Shown: piece by piece, positions 8,544 through 17,048 of the stretch
How positions within the stretch are numbered: position 1 is the first letter of the stretch
Layout: each line of letters starts with the position of its first letter
NCBI RefSeq assembly: GCF_903645295.1
Contig: NZ_CAHJXM010000003.1
Span: 806,001 to 870,000, forward strand
Direction: 5' to 3'
Length of the DNA: 64,000 nucleotides
Origin: Bacillus sp. Marseille-Q1617
Lineage (GTDB): Bacteria; Bacillota; Bacilli; Bacillales; Bacillaceae_B
Position numbers and translations under genes: made by a program
Notes under the pieces: generated by a model
The model's database searches: none
The model's input: the letters and a program-made list of their open reading frames with translations, nothing else
Told to the model about the DNA's origin: nothing

Positions 8544-9248
8544 TCACCTGCTTGTTTTCTTATTCACAAACATCCCGCCATGAAAACAATAATAATACTT
8601 CATGTTTAAATTGATGACCTCTTTAAGTGATTCTTCGGCCGCTTCTAAATCCAGGGCAAATTGCGGATTGGCAACCGCCAAAGCATGATTTTCCATAACA
8701 GCGGCATCCCCTGTGATGACAGCGTCAAGTTTTTCGCTGACGATGGATATGTGACCTGGTGTATGCCCAGGTGTTAATAGGATTTTGCAATCCGCGGCCC
8801 ATTTCAATAGATCTCCGTCCCTCAGTACGATATCGACGGGGACGCTTCTTACCTGTTTGAGGCGATCGATGAAGGATAACCCGAAGTCTCTTTGTTCTGC
8901 TGGCAATACGTCCAGCATGTCTTCTGCCTGAATAAGGCGGAGCGACTTCTTGCTTCCATCGATATAGTCTTTTTCTATTTCACCTGCTGCCACTTTGATG
9001 GCAGGATACTTTTCCTTTAACTCATGCAAGGCTCCCATATGGTCGTCATCATGATTAGTGATGATCACTCGGGTGATGGATCCGGGCGGGATTCCTTTAC
9101 GTGTAAGTTCCTTCTCCAATAATGGGAGCATGCCCGGGTAACCGCAATCGACCAATGTCACATCACCTTCACAGCTTATGACAGTGGGGTGAATGGACAT
9201 TTCGTGGTCATTAAATGTAAATGTCAGATCAAGCTGTATGAATTCCAT
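8544..9248 (-). CDS. Metallo-beta-lactamase-fold hydrolase
   Basis: 234 residues with the metal ligands of the fold: NHDDDHMGAL (HxxxDH motif, where the first His is followed by three Asp residues), GHTPGHISI (third His) and an Asp in VITGDAAVM, ending with FHGG. It belongs to the broad hydrolase superfamily (glyoxalase II, lactonases, arylsulfatases); the substrate cannot be read. I chose ATG 9248 (MEFIQLD) because AAAGGA lies 9 nt upstream; the ATG at 9257 abuts that site. No signal peptide, so it should be cytoplasmic. It forms a minus-strand pair with the YitT gene upstream but is separated by about 90 nt. Confidence 0.85.
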   Translation of the reverse strand: MEFIQLDLTFTFNDHEMSIHPTVISCEGDVTLVDCGYPGMLPLLEKELTRKGIPPGSITRVIITNHDDDHMGALHELKEKYPAIKVAAGEIEKDYIDGSKKSLRLIQAEDMLDVLPAEQRDFGLSFIDRLKQVRSVPVDIVLRDGDLLKWAADCKILLTPGHTPGHISIVSEKLDAVITGDAAVMENHALAVANPQFALDLEAAEESLKEVINLNMKYYYCFHGGMFVNKKTSR

Positions 9249-9335
9249 TTCGTTCATTCCTTTCTTTAAGAATCCATGCAAAAGCTATTTATATTATAGC
9301 CTGAATAGGGAGTACTGTCCCGGGATCCAACACCA

Positions 9336-10172
9336 TCACGTCTTCGGAAACGTAAACCCTTCCCCGAACACATCCCTCACATCATGGACAACCACAAAGG
9401 CTTTCTCGTCTATCTTTTGGATCATCTTTTTCAAGAGGAACAGCTCCTGCTTATTGATCACCACATACAGGATATCCTTGGACTCTTTTGAATAATGTCC
9501 TCTTGCGTTGATGACGGTCACTCCGCGGTCCATTTCGGCGCTCACTTTTTCTGCGATGTCGTCCGTATGGGCGGAAATAATCGTGACAGCCTTTCTGGTG
9601 TCAAAACCATCAATCAGGTAGTCCAAAATTTTCGTACTGATATAGATGGAGATTCCAGTATACATCGTATTCTCGATCCCGATTACAAAAGAAGAACCGA
9701 GTACAACCAGGATATCGAAGACGAACATCGTCGTGCTGACCGCCCAGCCGAAATGCTGATTGAGCATGCGGGCAATGATGGTCGAGCCGCCCGTCGTTCC
9801 TCCCGAGCGCAGGACAAGACCTAGCCCCAGCCCGATGAACACACCGGCAAAGACAGTACCTAGCATGATATCGACCGATTCTCCCATACCTTCAGTGAAT
9901 TTAATGAAGAGGGACGTGAAGAAAATCGCAAGCATCGTATACCAGGTCACCCGTTTGTTGAGCACCTTGTATCCGATGGCGAGCAGCGCCCCGTTCATGA
10001 CGAAGTTCGTGATACCCGGTGACCAGCCAAGGACATAATAAAGGGTCATCGAGATCCCCGTCACGCCGCCTTCCCCAAGTTCGTTCGGAATCGCAAACAA
10101 GTTCACCCCGAGGGCAAAGAAGAGGGACCCGACGATGATCAAGGTGATTTCTTTCACAGTTGTTTTATTCAT
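9336..10172 (-). CDS. YitT family membrane protein (DUF2179)
   Basis: 278 residues: five or six N-terminal membrane helices (to about residue 190) and a soluble C-terminal DUF2179 domain (about 195-278; TIISAHTDDIAEKVSAEMDRG ... DVRDVFGEGF). The phrases PNELGEGGVTGIS and GGTTGGSTIIARML are characteristic of the YitT/YpjP group found in several copies in bacilli. No transported molecule is established. The intergenic space at 10173-10223 is a divergent promoter region shared with the alpha/beta hydrolase gene. Confidence 0.9.
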   Translation of the reverse strand: MNKTTVKEITLIIVGSLFFALGVNLFAIPNELGEGGVTGISMTLYYVLGWSPGITNFVMNGALLAIGYKVLNKRVTWYTMLAIFFTSLFIKFTEGMGESVDIMLGTVFAGVFIGLGLGLVLRSGGTTGGSTIIARMLNQHFGWAVSTTMFVFDILVVLGSSFVIGIENTMYTGISIYISTKILDYLIDGFDTRKAVTIISAHTDDIAEKVSAEMDRGVTVINARGHYSKESKDILYVVINKQELFLLKKMIQKIDEKAFVVVHDVRDVFGEGFTFPKT

Positions 10173-10226
10173 ATCATCACTCCGTTCAAATGGAATACTA
10201 GGATACTATAGCACAGGTGATGTATG

Positions 10227-11216
10227 ATGTCTTTATGGAATATAATGAAAGAACGTAACCTGCACGAACTTCAAGAAATAAGCGGGCAGATCGGATGGGA
10301 GATGGGGGACCAAATGGGAAAAGAAACGATTTATAAGAGTGAACAAGGGAAGGCACGCATCCAGCGGCACTATCAGGACTATTTAAAGACTCTGGACTTC
10401 CCCGTGGAGAGAAGGTACATAAACACGAGATTCGGAAAGACGCATTTGCTTACGGCAGGACCCGCTGACGGAAAACCTTTATTCGTCTTTCAAGGAGGCA
10501 ACTGCATCAACCCAATGACGATGTCCTGGTTCTCGCCGCTTGTGAAAGAGTACAGGGTGTATGCGCCCGATACGATCGGCCATCCAGGGTTCAGTGCCGA
10601 GACGCGGATTTCCGGTGAAGATCACAGCTATGCATGCTGGGTCAGTGATCTGATGGACGAATTAGAAATCGAGACATGCGCATTTGTCGGTCCTTCCTTT
10701 GGAGGCGGGATCATCCTGAGGCTGGCTGTGTTCATGCCGGAAAAAATCGACTGTGCGGTGCTCGTGTCACCGGCAGGGATCAAAATGGGATCGAAAGGCA
10801 GGATGATCAAGGACATCCTGGTACCGATGATGTTATTTAAAGCGGCGGGGTCAGAGAAGTCCCTGGACCGGATCGCTGATATCATGGCTTCCGGTTCCAT
10901 GAAGAAGTTGGACAGGGACATCATTGGCGACGTGTTCAAGCATGTAAAACTTGAACAGGACATGCCGAAGCTGTCGGAGAAACAAGAGCTGCAGCATTAC
11001 TCTGCCCCAACCATGGTGTTTGCGGGGGAGCAGGACATTTTCTTTCCTGCGGGCAGGTTGAAAGAGAAGGCGGAGGATATCATTCCTCAACTCGTTTCCT
11101 TCAGAGGACTGGAGATGGGGCATTTTCCTTCGGCAGAACGTCAGGGCGAAATCAATGAGGAAATCATGGAGTTTCTTCGGGAGCATTATAAAAGATCCGG
11201 GTCTGTCCCTCGGTAA
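10227..11216 (+). CDS. Alpha/beta-hydrolase
   Basis: About 329 residues with the fold's core features: an oxyanion region VFQGGNCINP, PDTIGHPGFS, the nucleophile elbow GPSFGGGI (Ser), and C-terminal Asp (GEQDIFFPAGR) and His (EMGHFPS) completing the triad. ATG 10224 and 10227 are both possible; AGGTGA at 10215-10220 fits 10227 better. The substrate is unknown; the family includes esterases and lactonases. A strong terminator follows at 11265. Confidence 0.85.
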   Translation: MSLWNIMKERNLHELQEISGQIGWEMGDQMGKETIYKSEQGKARIQRHYQDYLKTLDFPVERRYINTRFGKTHLLTAGPADGKPLFVFQGGNCINPMTMSWFSPLVKEYRVYAPDTIGHPGFSAETRISGEDHSYACWVSDLMDELEIETCAFVGPSFGGGIILRLAVFMPEKIDCAVLVSPAGIKMGSKGRMIKDILVPMMLFKAAGSEKSLDRIADIMASGSMKKLDRDIIGDVFKHVKLEQDMPKLSEKQELQHYSAPTMVFAGEQDIFFPAGRLKEKAEDIIPQLVSFRGLEMGHFPSAERQGEINEEIMEFLREHYKRSGSVPR

Positions 11217-11264
11217 AGCACTGGCAGACTAAGGGGTTCAGTTTTGGAAGAGGGAATTACAGAT

Positions 11265-11307
11265 AGCAGGTCTAATTCGCATATGAATTAGACCTGCTTT
11301 ATTTTTG
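11265..11307 (+). terminator. Rho-independent terminator
   Basis: AGCAGGTCTAATTC and GAATTAGACCTGCT make a perfect 14-bp stem with a 6-nt loop followed by a T-rich tail. It ends the alpha/beta-hydrolase transcript. Confidence 0.9.
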
Positions 11308-11484
11308 AGAAATTGACACTTCAGCTTCATGATCAAGTGGACAATCATGATTGTCCAGCTGAAAAAAAGGGTGTTAAATGACTATTCCAGCGGAGAACCT
11401 TCCTTTTACGGGTCCATTTGGAAGGATTTATGTGATAAGATTGAAAATAATGGATATTGAAAATAATGGAGGTATGGGTAGGTT

Positions 11485-11769
11485 ATGTGGGTAATATTAG
11501 GGGTTATTGCTATAGCAGCAACTATTATAAATCTTTATATGTATAAAGCAGGAAAGGATTATAAGCTTGCTATGGCGATGGGATTATCATTTACAGCATT
11601 AACACTTTGTGCAGATTACAGCTATGTGTCCCGGTGGGTACAAGTAGAAGACTGGGCGGCTTTATCGGATGTAGTACCTGGAATGGCAAGGGCATTATGG
11701 TTTTTGACAATTGTTTCTATCTTACTAAATATAGCACCGATCATTTTTGAACGAAAAGATAAGAAATAA
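11485..11769 (+). CDS. Small membrane protein, unknown
   Basis: 94 residues with three hydrophobic segments (about 1-18, 29-45 and 67-86) and a charged C-terminus (FERKDKK). GGAGGTATGGG supports the start. I do not recognise the family. It stands alone between terminators and the leader of the next acetyltransferase. Confidence 0.7.
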   Translation: MWVILGVIAIAATIINLYMYKAGKDYKLAMAMGLSFTALTLCADYSYVSRWVQVEDWAALSDVVPGMARALWFLTIVSILLNIAPIIFERKDKK

Positions 11770-11836
11770 TTACTTCTTAATGTTATTTCATTTATATAAT
11801 ATGCATTTATTTTGTAGGTCTTTATGTATACATAAC

Positions 11837-11886
11837 AGGCGAAATAACTGAAGTTCTGATAATTGATACGCTATTGCCTTTTTCGA
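11837..11886. repeat. Stem-loop repeat, copy 2 (upstream of GNAT gene)
   Basis: AGGCGAAATAACTGAAGTTC and CGCTATTGCCTTTTTC are the two arms of an imperfect hairpin ending in Ts. It aligns with 2578-2627: both share AATAACTGAAG on the left and CTATTGCC on the right with similar spacing. Both precede an acetyltransferase gene on the same strand. As a terminator-like hairpin in a leader it could attenuate transcription. Confidence 0.65.
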
Positions 11887-11992
11887 GTATTCGGCAGGAT
11901 GATGGGAAAACAAGCAAAAGGAGGATTTGGAAAGTGAAGAAAAAATAATCGTATCGAATTATATTATAAATTTCATAAGGAGATAACAAACG

Positions 11993-12052
11993 ATGAAGTT
12001 CAATACCGTTCACAAGACAGATTATTTATATAAGTACGAAAGGCTGGAATAA
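11993..12052 (+). CDS. 19-residue leader ORF upstream of the GNAT gene
   Basis: The best ribosome-binding site of the region (ATAAGGAGATAAC) precedes ATG 11993, which opens a 19-codon frame (MKFNTVHKTDYLYKYERLE) ending 3 nt before the acetyltransferase start. The downstream gene has only a weak GAAAGG site inside this ORF. The arrangement is that of a translated leader that couples ribosomes to the next gene. Whether the peptide has a sensing role is unknown. Confidence 0.5.
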   Translation: MKFNTVHKTDYLYKYERLE

Positions 12053-12055
12053 ATC

Positions 12056-12565
12056 ATGGTAAAAAAAGAAGCACCGAAAATTGAAACAGAACGATTGATT
12101 TTACGTCCGAGAGCGGAAAAAGACATTCCCAATATGCTTAAGATGTTTAACAATGATGAGGTAAGAGAATTTCTTGGAAGTAATCCCCCTCGTGATGAAC
12201 ACTCAATGGTAGAAATGGTTAGGAACCGTACTGAAACAAAATGGACTGTCGCATTAAAAGATACTGATGAATTCATCGGTGATGTAATGATTCCAGAAAT
12301 AGCAGAAGGTTATCTTGGCGAAATTGGTTATCGCTTCATGAGGGAGCATTGGGGAAGCGGTTTTGCGTATGAAGCGGTTTCCGCGGTCATTAAGCATTGT
12401 AAAAGCACATTAAACCTTAAACGCCTATCTGCTACTATAGATAATAAAAATATGCAGTCAATAAAGTTAATTGAAAAACTCGGATTTACTTTGGTAGCGG
12501 TGTTGCCTGAATCGAATCTAAGAGGCAGAGTTACCGATGTAGCTTACTATTCTCGTACAGTATAG
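12056..12565 (+). CDS. RimJ/RimL-type GNAT N-acetyltransferase
   Basis: 169 residues beginning with IETERLILRPRAEKDIP, the signature opening of RimJ/RimL-type acetyltransferases; a LGEIGYRFMREHWGSGFAYEA acetyl-CoA loop follows, and NMQSIKLIEKLGF marks the C-terminal motif. Members acetylate ribosomal-protein N-termini or small molecules, including antibiotics; the substrate is not deducible. The start is directly downstream of the leader ORF and probably depends on it for translation. Confidence 0.88.
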   Translation: MVKKEAPKIETERLILRPRAEKDIPNMLKMFNNDEVREFLGSNPPRDEHSMVEMVRNRTETKWTVALKDTDEFIGDVMIPEIAEGYLGEIGYRFMREHWGSGFAYEAVSAVIKHCKSTLNLKRLSATIDNKNMQSIKLIEKLGFTLVAVLPESNLRGRVTDVAYYSRTV

Positions 12566-12761
12566 GCATCCATACGCTCTCCTGAGAAAAATAAAAAAAG
12601 GTGAGTGTTTAAATGGGGGGGATTTTTGGTCCCGCGATAACAACTAATAATAGATAGTGAATTTGAAAGAGTATTCAGTCGTTGTGAATAATAGGCTTAT
12701 TCCATTAACGGGGGGCTTTAATTGAAAATTGTTATGTCAGTACCAATTTATATTACAAGAC

Positions 12762-12801
12762 AAAAAAAACGCCCGCAGCGGTCTAAATCGATGCGGGCGT
12801 T
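12762..12801 (-). terminator. Rho-independent terminator of the DUF3243 gene
   Basis: On the minus strand AACGCCCGCA pairs with TGCGGGCGTT and is followed by a run of eight Ts (12762-12769), 10 nt past the stop of the gene at 12812. Confidence 0.9.
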
Positions 12802-12811
12802 ACTGCGTGAT

Positions 12812-13081
12812 TTAATTGGTTTGGTCAGCAAGCTTGACCAGTACATGAGCCATATGTTCCCGCTCTTCTTTATTGGCCACGTTCCACATCTCATTCAGCA
12901 CTTTCTGTTCCCGGTTTCGAGGCTCCTCGTGCTCCGCTAAATAGTCTGCAACGCGTTTAGCACCCTTCGAAAGAGCCTCCTCACCAAGACCCAGCTTCTC
13001 TCCCCTTTGAACCTGATTTCCAAGGTAATTCTTAAAAGAGTCGAAATGCTGAAGGATTTCCTCTTTTTTATCTTCATTCAT
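12812..13081 (-). CDS. DUF3243 family protein
   Basis: From ATG 13081 this is an 89-residue soluble, charged helical protein (FDSFKNYLGNQVQRGEKLGLGEE ... VADYLAEHEEPRNREQKVLNEMWNVA ... LVKLADQ), matching the DUF3243 family (B. subtilis YmfJ is a member). ATG 13081 has no ribosome-binding site. In the same frame, an AAGGAGG site sits directly before ATT 13117 and ATC 13114, which would add 11-12 residues (IAHDPKKAAAQ). The real start may therefore be a rare ATT or ATC codon. Function unknown. Confidence 0.85.
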   Translation of the reverse strand: MNEDKKEEILQHFDSFKNYLGNQVQRGEKLGLGEEALSKGAKRVADYLAEHEEPRNREQKVLNEMWNVANKEEREHMAHVLVKLADQTN

Positions 13082-13117
13082 TTGGGCGGCTGCTTTTTTT
13101 GGATCGTGTGCGATAAT

Positions 13118-13433
13118 GAATTCCTCCTTTTATTGTGTTAGTAGTGTCTTTCCCTTACAAAATGGAAATAAACAATGAAGAACACATCGGGATCGAGGGG
13201 TGGTGTTATTTGAAGAGAGGTACAGGTAAATACATCTAGAGAAACTTTCCTGTAATCCTTCCATCAAACCACAATTTATGTTGGATACAATGTTAATTTA
13301 TTCACAGTTATTAATGGAGGATGTATCGGATGGTTCAAAAAGGTTATAAATTTTAATATATGTGGCATCAAGCACACCCCCTAAACCGCACCCGTTAGAG
13401 GCAGACCCTTTTTGATGTCTGGGGAGAACTTGG
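13118..13433. other. Intergenic region without a recognised gene
   Basis: Between the DUF3243 and VOC genes, both on the minus strand. I see only a very short frame after GGAGG near 13317 (about 8 codons) and no convincing hairpin or repeat. It should contain the DUF3243 promoter. Confidence 0.5.
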
Positions 13434-14069
13434 TCAGTTCAACCTAACCCCAACAGGATCCACCTCATTCATCCCGTCACCTGTAAAATGAACAGCATTC
13501 AAACGAACATCCATCTCTTTATTGAAGACAATGCTCCATTCATCATTCCCAACCTTTACAAACGACTCATCCTCTTGAAGTACATCCAGATCCAGCAACC
13601 GGGCAAGCAATCCTGGGTGTTCATTAAAAGGAACATCCATTTTCATTTGACGAATTACTGTATGCTGCTCCTCCGCCACCACATCACTTCTTCGTTGAAG
13701 CTCTATCCGGAACTTCCATGGAGTCGAAATGAAGGTTCGCCGTTCGCCTTCGTTAACGGTCCAGTCCAGTTCGGCCGCCCTGTCAATAATTCCGCTGTAT
13801 TCTTCTTCGTTCACCATCACACCGATATGGTCGAACCGGTCACGCTTGCCCTGTCCGAATGTCATATTAGTCTGGCCTTTGACCATCTCGATGATCCTGA
13901 AGGCAATCTCTTTTCCTTTAAAATCATCCCAGGTCAACGGGGGATTGAAGGTTTGCATCTCACCATCCAGTCTGCCGACCCTCAGCACGGTTTCAAAGCC
14001 GAGCTGCTGATAAAAGTGTTCCATTTCTTTTACTTTGTCAGTCCAGTAGTGGTAATGAAATAGTTTCAT
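13434..14069 (-). CDS. VOC (glyoxalase/bleomycin-resistance fold) protein
   Basis: 211 residues with two beta-alpha-beta-beta-beta repeats. The first half opens LFHYHYWTDKVKEMEHFYQQLGFETV, the classic VOC start, and RDRFDHIGVMVNEEEY starts the second module, with possible metal ligands at His6 and in FDHIG. AAAGGAGAAAAG precedes the ATG. The C-terminal part (NAVHFTGDGMNEVDPVGVRLN) looks like a third, incomplete unit. Function not assignable beyond the fold. Confidence 0.75.
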   Translation of the reverse strand: MKLFHYHYWTDKVKEMEHFYQQLGFETVLRVGRLDGEMQTFNPPLTWDDFKGKEIAFRIIEMVKGQTNMTFGQGKRDRFDHIGVMVNEEEYSGIIDRAAELDWTVNEGERRTFISTPWKFRIELQRRSDVVAEEQHTVIRQMKMDVPFNEHPGLLARLLDLDVLQEDESFVKVGNDEWSIVFNKEMDVRLNAVHFTGDGMNEVDPVGVRLN

Positions 14070-14201
14070 AGCTCTTTTCTCCTTTGGTTGGTTTTTGTGA
14101 AGCTCCTCTTTTTATATAGTATACGGGTGATTACAGGTTTTTTCTTCGTAGGAAAGATTGAAGGGGGTTCAGACTTTTGACGTAATGAGGAAGGAATGTC
14201 A

Positions 14202-14501
14202 GTGAAGTTGAAAACTGTCAGAGATTACGGGGAACAAATATTCAGGAAAAGGGGATTTTTTCATTTGTACTTGATCCTATCGATTTTTTTAGCGAGTATA
14301 CTAGGTTTGGTTTTGTTTATATCGGGACCTTGGGTTGGCGGCGTCCTTGCTTTTGGCATCATTGCAGGTTGTTTGTTCAGGGGGCTTTATCTATTGAATG
14401 ATATACATAGAAGAGTGGCGAAGGAAATGCCGAAGCCGGATAAGGCAAGAGAGGTGTATGAGAATTATTTGAGAGAGAAAGAGGAGAGAGTTAATAGATA
14501 A
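14202..14501 (+). CDS. Small two-helix membrane protein, unknown
   Basis: About 99 residues: a basic N-terminus, two membrane helices (roughly 20-42 and 47-63) and a charged cytoplasmic tail that looks helical (HRRVAKEMPKPDKAREVYENYLREKEERVNR). GAGGAAGG at 14186-14193 is 8 nt from GTG 14202 but only 2 nt from ATG 14196, so I take GTG. No recognised family. It ends at a terminator shared with the convergent tat operon. Confidence 0.65.
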   Translation: MKLKTVRDYGEQIFRKRGFFHLYLILSIFLASILGLVLFISGPWVGGVLAFGIIAGCLFRGLYLLNDIHRRVAKEMPKPDKAREVYENYLREKEERVNR

Positions 14502-14520
14502 ACCAAACGATTTCCATTAT

Positions 14521-14561
14521 CAAAAACGTCCAGAGTTAAAAAACCCTGGACGTTTTTTTAC
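14521..14561. terminator. Bidirectional terminator between small membrane gene and tatA
   Basis: AAAAACGTCCAG pairs with CTGGACGTTTTTTT around an A-rich loop. It has a T-run on each strand, so it can end both the plus-strand gene and the convergent phoD-tat operon. Confidence 0.9.
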
Positions 14562-14569
14562 GCTGAATG

Positions 14570-14803
14570 TTAGCTCCCCGTATGCTGTTTCTCTTTTTCC
14601 ACGGCTTTCAGTCTTTGTCCTTCGTCTGCAGGAGGACTCTTCTCATCATCGTGTCCATTGACTAAGTCTTTGGTGGCGCTTTTGAATTCTTTTAATGTGC
14701 TTCCGAAAGCCCGTCCGATTTCCGGGAGTTTGGAAGGGCCGAAGATGATCAGCGCGATCACCAATACAAGGATTAATCCTGGAATTCCGATATTCGTTAG
14801 CAT
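14570..14803 (-). CDS. tatA: Twin-arginine translocase subunit TatA
   Basis: 77 residues: one N-terminal helix ([18 protein letters not shown]), then the conserved hinge [14 protein letters not shown], an amphipathic helix ([14 protein letters not shown]) and a charged tail. The N-terminus is very like B. subtilis TatAd. It forms the pore-type component of the Tat translocase that exports folded proteins. Last gene of the operon phoD-tatC-phoX-tatA, 21 nt after phoX, so it should be produced with its Tat substrates. Confidence 0.95.
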   Translation of the reverse strand: MLTNIGIPGLILVLVIALIIFGPSKLPEIGRAFGSTLKEFKSATKDLVNGHDDEKSPPADEGQRLKAVEKEKQHTGS

Positions 14804-14824
14804 ACTTTTCGCCTCCTGTTGGTT

Positions 14825-16258
14825 TTATAGAATTGGCATACCGTGGCGCTCGAACGCTGCTGCTTCTAAGTCCGTCATTCCCTGAACTTCTGCAAAGCCT
14901 GATAGTTTGTCAGAGATTTTCGGTGCGTAGGCAGCCGGCGGGGCGGCATGGCCCATCAGTCTTCTGCGGGATGCATTTTTTCTGGCGAATGGTCCCCAGA
15001 TGGCAAAGGTCATCCCCGGTGACTGGATATTGATGAAGAATGTCCGGCCGTCTGTAGAGAACGTCGGCCCTGCAAGCTCGGAATTGTTTACTTTATTTTC
15101 TGCGAACACGTATGTTTCGCCTTCCGGTGTCATCCCGATGACACGGTCGACACCGCCGCCGTCTTCAGCTATCCACAGATCTCCCCATGGAGTGATGCAG
15201 ATATTATCAGGCATTTCCAGATCATTTTGTGCAGTAGATTCATAGAATAGCTCCAGTGTATTGGTGGCCGGAATATAGCGGTAGACGCGGCCCAGATCTT
15301 TGTCCCCGGCAGATGTATCATCGAACCAGAACACGCCGCCTTCAAAATAAGCACCCTCCAGACGACTGAAGGCAATGCATCCTTTTCTGCCTGCATCCAG
15401 GGTCGGTTTCTCAGGATCTACATCTTTCCATACAATCCCGAATTTCTGACCTGTATGGAACTGGCTTGTTTCGTCCATGCTCATCTCTTCGAAAGCCGCC
15501 GCTTGAAGCTTTCCGCCTTTTTGCAGGGCACCGACCCTTTGGCTGCGGTCATTGGGAAGGAAGCGGTACAAATAACTTGGACCGGCATCTTCGGTCAGAT
15601 AGACGATCCCGGTTGCCGGGTCTATGGCCGTGGCTTCATGGGAAAAGGCACCCATGTCGCGGATCGGAGTTTTTGAAATCTTATCTTCAGGGTTGTTTGG
15701 ATCTACTTCGAACACATAGCCGTGGCCTTCTTCGAGCGTTTCTTCACAAGTGAGCCATGTGCCCCATGGAGTCGCCCCGCCTGCACAGTTACGGATGGTA
15801 CCGGAAGAAGAGACATATTCCTTCCTTACTTGGCGATCAGGTCCGACCACTAAGGAAGTGGTTCCGCCAGATTCTTCACGACGGTAAGGATTTTTCCCGA
15901 TAACGGGGTATTTGCTGTTTCCGCTCAATTCATGGTTTCTCACGAGAATAGTAGAGTTATGGGCGCCTGCATAGGCGGCCATCCCATCGAACTTGGCAGG
16001 GACTGGCCTGCCGTCCGATAGTGCCCGTCCTTCTTCAGAAATAATTCTGTATTGGAAGCCGCGGGGAAGATCCATCACGCCGCCCGGGTCTTTGACAAGC
16101 GGACCATAACCGCCGGCTGCTTTGCTGTTCTGCGAAGTACCGGCAAATACTTTATTTCCACCAAGGGACATCAATCCAGTGGAACCCAGGGCAAGCGCAG
16201 CTGTGCCAATCCCGCTTGCTTTCAAAAAGTCTCTTCTGTTCATATCGTGTTTAATCAT
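14825..16258 (-). CDS. phoX: PhoX-family (DUF839) alkaline phosphatase, Tat-exported
   Basis: 477 residues with a twin-arginine signal (MNRRDFLKASGIGTAALALG) and cleavage after VFAG or nearby. The mature part is a PhoX-type beta-propeller: LVRNHELSGNSKYP, CAGGATPWGTWLTCEET, GAFSHEATAIDPATGIVYLTEDAG, MPDNICITPWGDLWIAEDGG. PhoX enzymes are Fe/Ca-dependent phosphomonoesterases released under phosphate limitation. The ATG is preceded by AAGGAGTG and overlaps the tatC stop by 4 nt (ATGA). Some DUF839 proteins are not phosphatases, but the operon with phoD and Tat genes supports this role. Confidence 0.9.
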   Translation of the reverse strand: MIKHDMNRRDFLKASGIGTAALALGSTGLMSLGGNKVFAGTSQNSKAAGGYGPLVKDPGGVMDLPRGFQYRIISEEGRALSDGRPVPAKFDGMAAYAGAHNSTILVRNHELSGNSKYPVIGKNPYRREESGGTTSLVVGPDRQVRKEYVSSSGTIRNCAGGATPWGTWLTCEETLEEGHGYVFEVDPNNPEDKISKTPIRDMGAFSHEATAIDPATGIVYLTEDAGPSYLYRFLPNDRSQRVGALQKGGKLQAAAFEEMSMDETSQFHTGQKFGIVWKDVDPEKPTLDAGRKGCIAFSRLEGAYFEGGVFWFDDTSAGDKDLGRVYRYIPATNTLELFYESTAQNDLEMPDNICITPWGDLWIAEDGGGVDRVIGMTPEGETYVFAENKVNNSELAGPTFSTDGRTFFINIQSPGMTFAIWGPFARKNASRRRLMGHAAPPAAYAPKISDKLSGFAEVQGMTDLEAAAFERHGMPIL

Positions 16259-17019
16259 GTCTTTTCACTCCTTAGAACTAAATTCTCTTGACCTGCATTT
16301 GACTCCTCCGAACGGGAAGCGCGCTTCTTATACACAATTGTTGAACAAGTTATGCTGATTTCATATAAGAGCAGAAGCGGCAGGATGACGAGTATATCCG
16401 AAAGGAAATCCGGCGGCGTAATCAGCACGGAAATGACAATCAGCATAAAATAGGCGATCCTTCTTGATTTTTTCAATTTGGCCGGATCCAAAATGCCAAG
16501 TACCGTCAGGAAGACGATCACCAACGGCATTTCAAATAAAAGTCCAAAAGGTACAGTAAGGTGTATCATGAAGCGGAAGTATTTTTCCGCCGTGAACATC
16601 ATTTCGAACTGTCCGGCTGACAGGGTGGTTAAGAAACCCAGGACGATCGGGAAAAGTAAAAAGTAACCGAAACAGAGGCCGAAGATGAACAAAAAGAACA
16701 AGGCTGGAATGAAGCGAACCGTCACTTTTCGTTCTCTTGGACTCAGACCCGGGGCGACAAACCGCCAGATTTGATAGGCAGCGACAGGGATGGTGGCCGC
16801 CAGTGAAAAGACAGCAGCTATCATCAAATACACCCACAAAATTTCGCTTGGTCCGAGAATCGCCAGTTTCGTGTCCAAACCCCTGATCAGCCACCCGTAG
16901 ATCGGCTTCACAAAAGCCAGCCCGGCTATAAGAAATCCAATAAAGGCCAGCACAGTTTTGATGGCCCGGCTCCGCAGTTCTTCCAAGTGTCCGATCAGCT
17001 GCTGGTTGCGATCATTCAT
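16255..17019 (-). CDS. tatC: Twin-arginine translocase subunit TatC
   Basis: 254 residues with six membrane helices. The N-terminus (LIGHLEELRSRAIKTVLAFIGFLIAG) carries the conserved HLEELR motif that reads the twin-arginine signal; further features are FVAPGLSPRERK and FGLLFEMPLVIVFL with the conserved Glu. It recognises Tat substrates and recruits TatA. It lies 29 nt after phoD and overlaps phoX by 4 nt, so it is translated together with both phosphatases. In B. subtilis the equivalent TatAd/TatCd pair is linked to phoD. Confidence 0.96.
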   Translation of the reverse strand: MNDRNQQLIGHLEELRSRAIKTVLAFIGFLIAGLAFVKPIYGWLIRGLDTKLAILGPSEILWVYLMIAAVFSLAATIPVAAYQIWRFVAPGLSPRERKVTVRFIPALFFLFIFGLCFGYFLLFPIVLGFLTTLSAGQFEMMFTAEKYFRFMIHLTVPFGLLFEMPLVIVFLTVLGILDPAKLKKSRRIAYFMLIVISVLITPPDFLSDILVILPLLLLYEISITCSTIVYKKRASRSEESNAGQENLVLRSEKT

Positions 17020-17048
17020 TGCCTTTGCCTCCTCTAAGCTGGATTAAG

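Noticed and set aside
12605..12660. Short frame MGGIFGPAITTNNR after AAAGGTGAG
   Set aside because: Only 14 codons, followed by no linked gene; too short to support although it has a ribosome-binding-like site.
12722..12940. 72-residue plus-strand ORF across the terminator of the DUF3243 gene
   Set aside because: It runs through a perfect terminator hairpin and then antisense to the DUF3243 gene.
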